Part shown: piece after piece, positions 45,201-57,399 of the stretch
How the letters are laid out: each line of letters begins with the position of its first letter
How positions within the stretch are numbered: the stretch's first letter is position 1
NCBI GenBank assembly: GCA_008711295.1
Contig: VUYV01000295.1
Location: forward strand, 8,597 to 72,596
Direction: 5' to 3'
Length of the DNA stretch: 64,000 nucleotides
DNA from: Anarhynchus alexandrinus
Lineage: Eukaryota > Chordata > Aves > Charadriiformes > Charadriidae
Translations under genes and position numbers: made by a program
Notes under the pieces: model-generated
What the model was told of the DNA's origin: nothing
Seen by the model: only the letters and a program-made list of their open reading frames with translations
Database searches by the model: none

Positions 45201-48200
45201 TCCTTACTTGATAATGACATTTGGGTCTTTAAGTGTTACGTGCTGAAAGATGCCATTGGAGTAACAAGTTCATAGTTTTCTCCCAGTTCATGTGCCAGTA
45301 AACCAGTTTGTTCATTAGAGTTAAGACTACAGACAGAATCTGGAAAACAAGTGACCACAGACTTGGCTACTCTCTGGAAATTCTAAGGGTAACAATTGGA
45401 CCTTTTCTTCTTCTGATATTCCGTCCCTGGAATAAAGCTTTATTATAAATTAAGTTATATGGTTAAAAAGATACATAATTCTGTCTCAGTATTATTCACA
45501 GATAAAAACATAAATCCTAGCTGAGTCATTACCATGTTCTGTTATTAGGGATCTCTCTCATATGTTCCCCAAAGAATCTTTCCTATGGAATAAAATGTTA
45601 GTTCATGTGAAGGCTAGCTTGTAGCTCAAGAGAACTTTCTTGGAATACTTCCCCCATGAAATCTTGCTGAGAGTTAATGTGAGGGAAGGATGCTTGCTGC
45701 TCCAAACAAGACAATGTTTTGATAGCAACTCCTTTTATTTGGTTGAGTGCTGAAAATAAGTCCTTAATTCACAAAAGTTGCAGTTGCATGTAGTGAGGTT
45801 TTAGAAATACAAGAAAACAATGCCAAGACCTGGGAACTTTTTGGGTAGAGTGACTTAGCTACTTTTTTTTTTTAAAAAAAGAAGAAAGTGGCAAATGTTG
45901 TGCACAGGGAAGCATGACTTAGGGTTCTGAAGAAATGTGTGGCTCCTTCTGTTTTTGAAGAGCACTAGGTAATGTAAGGAGAGGAAGGAATACGCGGAGA
46001 GCTGCATGGGGAGACATAAAGGAGTTAGGGGTGGAAAACAGTGATGTCAGTTGTGTTCTGCTGTGAGCTATTTCTGTCTGGGTCATTCACTTCAGCACAG
46101 TCTTTCAGCTGCGATGTTTTCCTAACGGTGAGATACCTGCTGTTGTTTCTAACTTCTTTGGAATGCTGGTATTACACCTAGCATCTTACAATCCCTTTTC
46201 CAGGAAGCAGTTTGACAACTGGGCATATCACTGAGACTAGTAGTCCTGTGTCCTTTTATAGGAAATTTCCAATTTTTTCCAGGACATGTTCATTCTTTCT
46301 GGCTGTTATAATTTCCAGCATCTGCTGCTAACACAAATTAGCTTAGGGAACTAAAGGGCACAGGTCTTGAAAACTAACTCTAATAAATGCCCGTGAATGC
46401 TTCATGAAACTTAAAGACATTTTCTCACTGTTGTGCTGCGTTTATGAGGAGTCTTGTATATACACACTGCTCCCCAAATGTGGATGGATAATTCTCAAAG
46501 GGGATAGATGGAAGTTGTTCAGGCTGACTAAATGGAGTAAAAGTAATGGTGTTTTTGATTCTCTTGTTCCCACAGCAGTAAGGACAAACAGTCTTTTGCA
46601 TCATGTTAAGTTTTCTGTTGTTCATGGCAGTCAGGGAAAGCCGTAACTCATGTGATTTCATGCGAGGAAAGACTGCCCTGGAAGGCCTACTCAGTCACTG
46701 TCTGCAGAACACTTCTTGGCTTTTAAAATTCATATGTACTGCAATAATGTGGTGTCGTGCTTAAAGGTTTTTTTAACTTTTTCTCTCTATAGCATGCTCA
46801 AAAATCATCTAACCTGCCGTGCAAGGTTATAGATGACATACTACCTCTTTTCTGTTAATGCTATCTGGTTAAGATTTCACAGTCCAAGGAGGCAGACAAG
46901 GTCTTCTGCAATCATTACAGAAATTAGAATTCCTTTCCTGTCAATTATGTTACAGCAGAAGAATGTGCTATTCTGAATTATCTTCCAGAATCTCAGGATC
47001 CTATACTTTGCTTAGGTAGCTTATGGAAGGAAAAAAAATTAAACATGTATCAGGTGAAATAATGTTTGTTTGGTTAATATAATCCATTGCTTCTTGAGTG
47101 GCACATTAATTTCACCATAGTTCCAACACTCCTTGAGAGACTTGAATAACATTTAACTCTTATGTTATCTTGGAGTCATTTTATACCTGGGTCTAATATT
47201 TCAATAAAAATTTCAATAGGAATAGCCATTACAAATGTACTTGAATTACAGCTTCCCCTTTGTGAAGTTACTGCAACAGGCATCTACCTCGGGAACAAGG
47301 ATTTGCCATTTGTTATTCATTACCAGAGAGCTGTTCCTCTTTTACCTAAAGAAATTCAAAACTTTCCCACACGTATCTTGTAAATATGTACTGTTTTATT
47401 GCCAGTTAAAATGCTTCGTGTATATTGCTGCAGCACAATTATTTGCCTACAGAAATATAGTACAAATGTGATTGTTGTTACTGACTATATAGTAAGGTCT
47501 GTGTGTCAAAACATAGGCTGGACCAATGTTGAGCACTTTAGAAAATCCAGTCTGAACTTAATTATTCTTTCTCATGTCTATAGTATTTGTTTCTTTTGCC
47601 AGGAAGTGTCAAAACAGGTTCAGGAGTCTCCCTTCCACTGCCTGGTCTATGCTCTAAAAATACAGTTTGATTACAAAAGAACTCCTTTCCCCTTTCTGAG
47701 ATGACAGGCCAGCTCAAAATCTGTTTACGGAGATGAACAATCTCTTGCACTGAACAACGTTTAGCCTATTGAAAAATGACTTTTTTTTCATGGTCAATAG
47801 TGACTTGTGATTTAAAAAAAAAAAAAAGAAAAAATGAAAAAATGTTTTAAAAGGTGCATCGGTGGTTCTTCTGTTTTGTTTTTTTCCGGTACTGATCACA
47901 GGATAGAGTAACACTGATATTCACAAAACAATGATTTAGGTGCAGCTTTTTAATAGATACAAACAATATGGATCTCTGGATTTGTTATCTACATCTTTTG
48001 GTGTCATGACTGGAAAGATGGAACATTTTACATGCACTGGAAAGTGTACGTTCAAGTTCTTAAGAGCTAGTATATAAATAAGAAGCGAAACAATCAGTGT
48101 GCTTCTTTGTTGAAATGTTTCCTAAGTTTTGTAAGTGTTCCTGCATTCAGGGGGACATTGTCACAGCCAGTAACTTTCTGCCAACATGAGTATGCCAGAT

Positions 48201-50018
48201 GAATTACTGTTATTTATGTCTTGCTCTGTTTGGCATAACATAGTAAAGCTAATTATGTAATAATATAATTATTTGCTTTAAGACCTGTTTTGGGCAGGGG
48301 GAACACTTAGGACATCCTATGCTTCCCTTCAAAGTCTGTGTACCTAAGCCTGCCTTTACGTCAGGTCCAACTAGTTCTGTTAATTTCAGAAGGACCTGGT
48401 GAGGTGACGCAGTCTCTCCCAGCTTCTGTGGCAAAGAAAGGGACAGGAGCAGCAACCCTTCTCCTCTCAGGTGGTCAATGTTCTCTTGTTAATAATTGTT
48501 CTGCTTCACATAGCAGCATGTGGAGTTATTTCTTCCTCCAGTTTTCATGCTTTAATTTATGTAGGCAACAGAATAAAAGGAGCTTGAAGACTATGCTGTT
48601 GAGTGGAGATGAATGAACAAAGATCTGGATCCTGGGCAAGTAGCAAACTTCCCAAGGGATCAGTTCTTCTCCCCTTTCCTTTCAGTTGTATCCCACTTGA
48701 CTTAGGCACAGTACTTGTGCCAGAAAACACAGAGTACACCCTGAAGCCTCAGCGTTATTTCCTTTGCTGTCAAGCCATTCAAAGCAAGAGCAGTTGTTCT
48801 TTAGTCTGATTGTGATTCAGCATCAAATGAGAAAAGTAGTTTCTGCTTCTCTCTTCCCACCTCCATCGTGGCAGGTAAGGAATAGTGCAAGATTTTTTTC
48901 CCCTCAGTCTGTGGTCTGCCAGCCCCTTGGGTGCTCTTTTAAACCCACCCCAAAGTCATGATCTAGTTAGGTCGAAGCTGGTGACATCAAAAAATGGGCA
49001 GGTAGAATGAGAATTTCTACTCCATGCAAAGACATTTGGTATCTATTTTAGCAGCGGTACCTCTGCTGGTATAAACCATAGTGTTAGCCTGCTGCTGACT
49101 TGTCTTGCTGGATTAAGAGTCATGGCGGCAAACGTTTTTGTTTCTTTTCTTTTAATCTGTGCTGCTGTGGAAGCAGGAAAAGAGGGATGCTTCCTACAGA
49201 TTGAGAGACTACGAAGTCAGAAGACAAAGATTCAAACAGGGTCACTGATGAAAATGTCTAGTATAAGTTTGGGCAAGGTCATTAATGGGTCTTGTGCTCT
49301 TTTCCCGTTCTCTAATTTGAGACTATCTTTCCTCCTATCATCTATCTGGCTCATCTGTTTAGAACGTTAGTCCTCTTCTGAAGACCTGTTTGTTATTGCA
49401 TATTTGTACAATACCAATTTTAGTTGGGGTTAATCTGTCCGGTTACTCATCTCTGTTCTCATTTAATGTTCAGTTGCTTTTCCTGTTTCAGTATTTATCA
49501 AATACTCACTTGCATTTGTTTAAAAAAAATCTTTAAATTTTCAGGAGAATATCTTAAGTTTTGATTATCATATATTAATAAAGTTTGAGTACTCTTTTCT
49601 TCAGCATCTCATTTCCTTGACAATAGATAATAGGCCTTGTTTTAAAAGACAGGTGTCTATTATAATTTTGAGGGCGCAATACTCTAAATCAGACTTTACC
49701 TGAAAAGGATCTATCCATTATTGTGTGACAGTTAGATTTTCAGATCTTCAGATTTTCAAGAAATGTAGAAAAAGCTACCCACTTGCCCATATTTTCCATT
49801 TGCTTATGTTTAGATTACGACATTTTTTGGTGCTTTAAAATTAAATTGAACTGTGTGGTTATTCTTTTTGGGAATAGATTGTAAATTTTTAAGCCCTTGA
49901 TCTTTTGATTTAGTATTTCAAAGTACAAAATATAAGCCTATTTAGCTGCTTTTCCAAAGATGTGGACCAGTTACCTGCATCCTGAATCTAATGTTGCCAA
50001 TGACTTTGCTAAAGAGTT
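39292..50018. other. Gene-poor AT-rich DNA
   Basis: No exon, RNA gene or clear repeat was seen. The region 43140-43330 (GAGGAGAGATTAAAGGAATT) faintly resembles old CR1 sequence, but not enough to call. A poly-A/T patch lies at 45865-45880 and another at 47814-47840. Open frames up to 123 codons (44645-45016 minus) show no domain. Confidence 0.55.
43341..43363. repeat. Perfect 9-bp inverted repeat (hairpin)
   Basis: TGACTACAG, loop AACAA, CTGTAGTCA. It is nested inside a looser inverted repeat (GATCAGGCTGTTT near 43328 against GCAAACCTGATC near 43379-43390). Function unknown; it could be chance. Confidence 0.6.
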
Positions 50019-50131
50019 GGTGCTTAGGAACATGGTTTAGTGGTGGACTTGGCAGTGCTAGGTTAATGGTTGGATTTGATGGTCTTAAAGATCTTTTCCA
50101 ACCTAAATGATTCTATGGTTAAATGATTCTA
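50019..50131 (+). mobile_element. CR1 LINE 3' end fragment, plus orientation
   Basis: Reads GGTGCTTAGGAACATGGTTT, AGTGGTGGACTTGGCAGTGC, then TTTTCCAACCTAAATGATTC and a degenerate second ATGATTCTA repeat. It aligns with the end of the copy at 21995-22190 and carries the CR1 3' terminal octamer repeat. Severely 5'-truncated. Confidence 0.92.
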
Positions 50132-53100
50132 ATTTTTTCTGTGTTCCCTCCTGAGTAAGACACAATGCTCATCAGCGTGTTTTCACCATCCAAGAATTTG
50201 TGTTCTTTCTCATTCTGTTGCATAGTCTTTTTTTCTCAGTATGATCTCTTTTAGAATGGCTGTTTCTCTGTTCTACAAGATCCTAATCTCCTTGCAATCA
50301 TGCAACCCAAGTAGCTGCATTGTTCAAGAGATTATTCTAACTTGATTTCAACCTACCTCTGGAGACTAGTATGGAAGACAAGTAGTGCTAACTTGATTTC
50401 TTTTCACTGTTCATATTCTAAGCGGAAGAATTTAGGAATTTTACCTCAAGGTGAAGTTTCACAAAACTGGAAAGGCTACAGATCAACATAAGTGGATGAT
50501 TGTGTGTACCAATCTAACAGAATATTTAAAGTAGTTATATTGAAGCTGATCTTACTATGGCTTGGTATTACAAAGAACAGGAGGAGGAAGACGTGTCTCT
50601 TGTCAGCTGTTGGCTTTAGTAGGTTATAGTGACTTCTGTTTTTTTGTGCAACTGTATAAACTAGGTCTTCATTGCTGGGGAGCATCCAGAAAGTTCTTAA
50701 GCATAATTGTTTACCTTTTTAAAAAAATAATAATTAAAATCTACATTCTGTAGAGGCAGATGAGCAAGGTGAGCAGTGCAGAAGTTTCTGTCAAAGTGTC
50801 TATTTGAGTGCCTGCTGAGGAGAAAAGCTATTTAAACTACAGGATTTTGTTGATGCAGAAGAAATGGGTGAAGATTGGGAATGCAGAAGTTATCATTAGT
50901 TTTAGCTGAGAATTTTGGTTTGAGAGCGTTTTTATGCACACCTGCCTGAAGAGAAACCTGCTGTAGAGGGTACAAGGCAAAGGAAAAGCGTCTAAGTGAA
51001 GAGCATTTGCTTTATAGAAAATTTGTCTTAGGTCCTATGGCTTTTTTCCTGCCTCTTCTTCCTCAGACAAATGCATATGACTTTTGCTCTAGATTTGTTT
51101 ACCAATTATTAATGCTTCAGTAGTCCATTGCCTTGGCACTAACTGTTGATCAGTGCACCTTTGGCTGCTGGAGAGCATGACAGCTCAAATCAAAGAAGTG
51201 AGATCATTCTGATCACTGTATGCTAGGACACTGAAATACTTTGGCTTATTTTCTTTGAATAATATTCCTTGTCTTTCCTTGGAAATAATGACAGATGGGG
51301 TACATAATCTGCTCCCCTCTTTGATTAAACAATTTACTTTTTCAAACAAATTATGCCTACTAGAATGGTTTAAACGTGAATGGAACATGCATTACTTTTA
51401 TTTCATTTATTTTTATTCTTAATGTCTACTCAAATATATTCTGATCGGACTGAAGTTATTTATGCATGTGTAAGTAACAAAAGAAAATTTGCACATTTAC
51501 AAATGATGTGTGATAACTTGGTAACTTTACAATTTGCTTTTTTAATTTTATTTGCCTGCCTGTGACTTTCACATGAGCAGCATGCTTCTAAAATGCTTAT
51601 TTGCAGATGTCACTTTAAATATTATTTTCCAAGAGTTTATTTTTCTTAGAAAACAGATGTCTGTAATTATCTTCTCTGACCTTCGAGACTTATCAAAGTC
51701 AAATAGGTAATCATCCAATCAGACGGGCTATCATTATCAGAAGAAAAGTAATTATAATCTGAATATGTTTGAACATGATTATTACAAGCCTTAAACAGTT
51801 ACACTTCTGATTGGGGCAGAACTAAAGACATTATCACTTCATAATTCACATGATGTAACTTCACTTATCCTTGTAATTTTGGAATATGAAGAGCTAAATT
51901 TACTGAACAGTATAGTTCTTTAAACTTGAAAAAAATGTGTAATACCCTCTCTAAAGCCAGAAGGATTCTCAACATCTTTATACTGAAATTAAGGAAAACT
52001 GTATTTAAGAACATGTGAACTAAAACACAATATTAGGGAAATCTCTAAAAGGGCTGAGAAGTACAGCATGTATTTGTATATGGAAATGCATTTGGAATGA
52101 AATGTTTTACTGCTCTGGATCCAATTTAACAAAGCACTGAGAGTCTCTCCTTGGCTCTAAGCATTTATGTGATCAGCTCTGCGTCTCCTGGGATCAGTGT
52201 ATGTCCTTCAGCGCTTATCTTCTCATATCTAGGGGAGTGGGAGCTAAAGTATCCATTGCAGAGCACAGCTTGAAAGGCGGAGTACTGGAGCTGTCCTTGG
52301 CTGAGGTCAGTGATGGGATGGCCATGCCACTCCAGAGGGGCTGGCAAGTTCATTGTGGACTGGAACCAATTGAGGCAGGAGCTGCTGCCATGGGAGGTGG
52401 AATTCCACTGCTGTAACCCCTCTAAGCGCAGTTGTAGTGAAAGATGGAAGCAGGTTTTAATCTCATTCATGGAAGTTTTGAAAATCGTGCAGATAGGGAA
52501 GTTTGTTCTTTAAAATGGGAAATTGGGGTAATGTGAAAAAATGCAGTGAAGCAGAAAAATATGCTGATAATTGGAGGATGGAAGAAAGAAGGGGAGAAGA
52601 GAATTCTTAAATATACAGGGTTGCCCATAGTAGATGTTTTGATTGCTAAGGTGGGATGCTTTTACCTGATCTGACAGGTAAAAGCTCAAAGCTCCGAAGT
52701 TACACTAACTTCACAGTAAGAGAAAGATTTATTAAAAAAAAAAATAATCTTGAAGGGATTGTACCTGCTGAAGTTTGTGTGGGGCTGAACAACAATGTGA
52801 TCATGCTCACTTGCTGAATATTCCTGCCCTGTAAGAAATAACTGTGGTGGTTGACTTCACAAAATGTGAGCTAGCAGAGCTAGTACCAGCTGACAGAAAA
52901 ATGCTCATCAGGGGATAGTCAAAGTTCTGTTTAGTGTATTTCAGCACTATGCTGTATGTTCAAACGAGGTGGAACAGAATGATCTGAGACCTTCTGCTTA
53001 GGAATCGGAATGTTTTTCCCCAACATAACAAAGACACAGTTCTGCTGTACGGGTCCTGCACAAAATGGGTCTGTGGAGTAGGGGCTGGCTAATTAAGCAG

Positions 53101-56100
53101 TTTCAAAGAGGGCAGAAGCTTTTCAGATCACCGGGGAAAACTGTGAGAATAATCTATCTGCAGTCTTGGCCATTTCTTGGGTCTTGCACAGACTTGGGAA
53201 AAATTATCAGCATTAGATTCTCTGTGGACCATTTGAAAATCAAATCATTTTAAAAGATGAGGAAATAGATTCTTTCACAGCAGGATATGGCCTGTGGCAA
53301 TATGAATGGGGTTTGGTTTTTCGCTCGGGACAGGCTTCAGAGCTTCATAGACACTTGGAAGGAGTCTTTTTACACCTAGAAGATGTCTTGCTGCTTACCA
53401 CACCTCTGAAGAAGAATCAATACTCTCACACAGTTTAGAATAACCTGAAGGCTACCAATCTGTAATTAAAGCAAAAGAAATGGCAGTTGTTCTGTAAAGA
53501 GATAAACTACCTTAGGGATAACCAGCGAGACAGGAATTTGCTTGGAGGAAGGGGGGGGTCAGGAGAGTGGAAATTCTGCAGAGCTATCTAACTCCCCCAA
53601 AACTCACAGGTCTGCAGATTTTTAAAGGGCTCCATTCCCATTACAGAAGGTTTATCTGTAAGCTTACCTATATTTCAAAACCACTGCAGAGGCTGGATGA
53701 AAAAGGGAAACCATTCCAGGAGTCAACAGCATGATTTAACATTTTTCAGAACTGAAAAGGGAGTTTTTGGGTCTTTCAGCTCACCCATGTTTCAGAGTCC
53801 TTTTGATGTTGGACTCTACTTTTAGAACTTACCGGCTGACATAGGACACAAATGATGTTGCTAGCCTGCTACAGGAGAGATCTAAACCCTCCATGGAGAA
53901 ATTACTTGCACTGTCTGAAATTTACAGCAGTGATTAAGCCTACAGAACTTTGCCACCAGTAGCTGTAGGAAAGAAAGTTTGTAGGCAGGAGATGAAGTGC
54001 ATCACTGTGATGGGGACTTTGCATTCAGGAGTTCTCGGGACATGCTGTCACGTGACTGGTAAAATTAGTATTGTCACGTTGCTGCTGCACTTAAGTCTAG
54101 GCATAAGCAAAATCATGCTGCTGGTGACTGTAGACAGTGTTGCAAGTGGTTTGTTATCTTCTCGTGCAGGACAGCAGGGAATCGGCTGTTCAGTGAAAAA
54201 TGTGGCTGCTGATAAAAGCATGGTTCTCATTTTTCCTCCTTGCTGGTCAGAAGTGGAAATATCCTACTCCCCTGGAATGAGGAACACAGAGACCAGAATT
54301 AGTCTCTAGTGCAGCTGAAAGCTTCCATGATACTAGAATAATGTATGATTTGCAATTTAGGTTTCTAGTAATGAATTAGAACAAAATGTTCATATTCTAG
54401 TCCAGCCGCTCCATGTCAGGAGTAAACTAGAAACACCCTCTTCCTGATTTGCTAAAAGAAAATTGGGAGAGAAGAAAGGAAAAAAAAAAACTCTCTAGAG
54501 TAACTTGAACAAGATGGAATTCAATTTGGGTTGTTGTCATGAAAATGTTCTGATAAAAATTAGGTAAATCATTCCTGAAGTCAGTTGTTGAATTGCTTAA
54601 TTTTTTCTTGCTGGGCTAAGTCACTCTCAGAACTAACATTTGAGACCCAAGGAGTAGGTCTGATATCCCAGCCAGTCTCATATTAAATTATTGGACATGC
54701 AAAACCACATTTTCCTTGGGTCTTATGGAATTAGTTCCTTTTAGCAGTAAGAGAATCAAAACACTAGAAGCTGTTAGCTGTGGTAGCATGGTCTTCATGG
54801 TGAAGAACTGTGCAAAAGCCAACACAGGAGAGGAGAGATTTCCCTGTTGCAGATTGCTAATGTAGGGTCTAAGGCATTGAACACTGAGATGAGAGTGACT
54901 GTATTTCAGAAGCAGAAAGTGAGAAAACCAATGAAGTGTAGGTTATTTGAGAGGCAAGAGAGACACCTCGTTAGAGCAGAGTGTTGATTAAAAAGCAGGC
55001 TAGGACTTCTGAACGACTGTTTTTTGTTCCTGGTACATTCAGAGAATCACAGTTTTTTACATATATATATTTGTAGCAGAGAAATCTATCTTGCCAAAGA
55101 AATATTCAACTTAGATCATCATATGGCTCTTGCAGTGGCCTTATGAAGCAATGTATTGTGGTTTGGCACAGGGTAAAGGGGCAGCAATGTGTTTAATCAA
55201 CCATCTTCCTCTGGTTTATTTTTCTGATTTTTCAGTAATCTTGGATTTCTTTTACTAATGCTATCACTTAACAGGTGCAACCTGGTATAAGCTTGGAGAG
55301 TGAGCCTTTTCAGGATTTATCCCAGGATTACTAAAAGATTCAATCAATAAAGTTTGGCTAGTCCTTCTAACTTCTTTCCTGTCTATACATCAGTTTAAAG
55401 ACAATTTGTAAAATTCTTGGGTGAAAAGGAGGTCTCCCCAGACATTGCAATCTTTACAAATAACTGAAACCCATGTTAACCATTTATTATATAATGAAGA
55501 ATATTCTGTGCACTGTCCATTTTCCAGCCACTTAACTCCTTGGTCAAGATAGAAAGTCAGAACCAGATGGGACATCTCCCTTCAAAAACGTATTAATAAA
55601 TTCTTCTTACCTCATCTTTACAGAGTTTCTTGAGCTAAAAAAAAATAAATCTATTTTACAGTTTTATTACCCTTCAACAATTAAAGTAATGCTGTGCATA
55701 TGGAAACAACTTTCTAATTGTTGATTATTTCACTTTTGTCTTATTTGGAACTTTTTCACATTTCTTTCAAGACCAGGAATATTTAGATTAAGGAAGAAAA
55801 CATCTGGGTTATGATTAAGTGGATGGAAATTATTGTACTGACAGTTCTTTAAATCTTTATTTTCTTTTTTGTTGACAAGCTCAATACCTCTTCCTACCTT
55901 TCAGGAATTTTGAATTTCCTTCATGTGCAATTTCTTCCCTTCCCTCTCACTTTTTATTTATTGAATTAAATCACAGAAGTCTTTTTTGCAAAAACTCACC
56001 TTGACAACTCACTGCAGCCTGTGGCTTTTGTTACTGTTCTGCCTCACTACGTGTCCATAAATTCATTTACCTGAACTGAGCTTCATCTTGTTGGAGGAAT

Positions 56101-57399
56101 CAGTCTTTTCTTTCCTCTCCTTCAATTTCATTGTCTTATGTGATGGGTTACCAAGGTTTTTTTCCACAAAAAGATACTTTAATCTGGTGTGAAAGATTCC
56201 ACTGGTTTTATTGTCTTCCTTGCTCCTTCTTGCCCCCAGAGCTACCTGTGGACACACACTTCCTTTCTGAAGAGGGAGTCCTCTGGGCATATCAGGAAAG
56301 TAACTTTAGAGATTTACTAGAAACAGTACTATAATTAGATGTGAATCCTGTTTTGAATATATTATACTACAGGCAGCTGTTGAACTTCTCTATATGGTCC
56401 ATTCTCTAAACTTCTTGCGTTACAGGTCATGCAAATTAAACAACTGGTATCCCCCCTTTCTTTTTTTTTTTAATGTTAACAGTTTGGGGCCCTGAGCTGT
56501 GACAGAACATTGCTTTTTGTAGACAGCCAAGTGTATGCATGGAGCTCAGCTAATTGAATAATAAAACTAGTATGTGTCTCCCAGTTCAAAAGCATTCATT
56601 CTTTGGAGCCAGTGACATCTGCTTCTGAGAGCCAAACCTTACAGGCAGTAGTAGGGCTTGAAATGTCTGGAGTAGTGCACATGCTGTCCTTTAACTTAGA
56701 ATAATGTCTTTTAACATAAAATAATCTAAAATTCAAACTGAAATTTAGATTCAGCAACAATGGGATTCCTACAGAATTATTTAATCACTAAGAGAATAGT
56801 AAAAATTCAGCAGCAGAAATTTTGTGAGCTAACTTCTCTGGAGAAAATTACTTGGAGAATATCGAGGAGACAGGTTTCCAGGGAAGCTGCACGTATGTAT
56901 AATGGTGTGTTGGTATAAGTCAAAACTGAATTTGTCCTACAGTTTTTGTAATACAACTTTTATACAAAACAATTGGTGTTCTCTGAGAAAATTACTTTCT
57001 ATTTCTTCATACATTTACTTCCTTTCAGTGTTTTCTTATGAACTACTTAATGTTGAAACATGTCTTTCAAAAAATTAAGCTCCTTTTCCCTTTCATTATT
57101 CTCTATTCTGTTTTCCATTTCTTCCTCAGAATTTGGACCATGGTACTTGTGCATAAAACAGAGATAGTCTACCTGATGATCTTAAATTTGGGGGCGTATT
57201 TACATTTGTGTTGGTCAGATCATGAATGCAATGATCGCCCCCACTTGCGGGGATTTTTACTCAAATCATGGATTCCTCTGAGTGTACAAACTGACTTCCT
57301 CTTGGATGAAATTAATCAGCTGGGGACCAGGACTGCACTTTAATATACTCCAAATGGGCATTCAGTCTATAGAATCAACCAGAGCTGATGTTCTGCACA
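50132..57399. other. Gene-poor AT-rich DNA
   Basis: No gene recognised. About 52150-52470 and 53940-54310 are slightly GC-richer and carry open frames of 101 and 119 codons, but without domains or plausible exon borders. A short AT dinucleotide run lies near 55062. The stretch 51660-51800 is rich in homeodomain-like TAAT cores. Confidence 0.55.

Noticed and set aside
53950..54309. 119-codon plus-strand frame
   Set aside because: No recognisable domain, no flanking exon signals, and isolated in gene-poor DNA.
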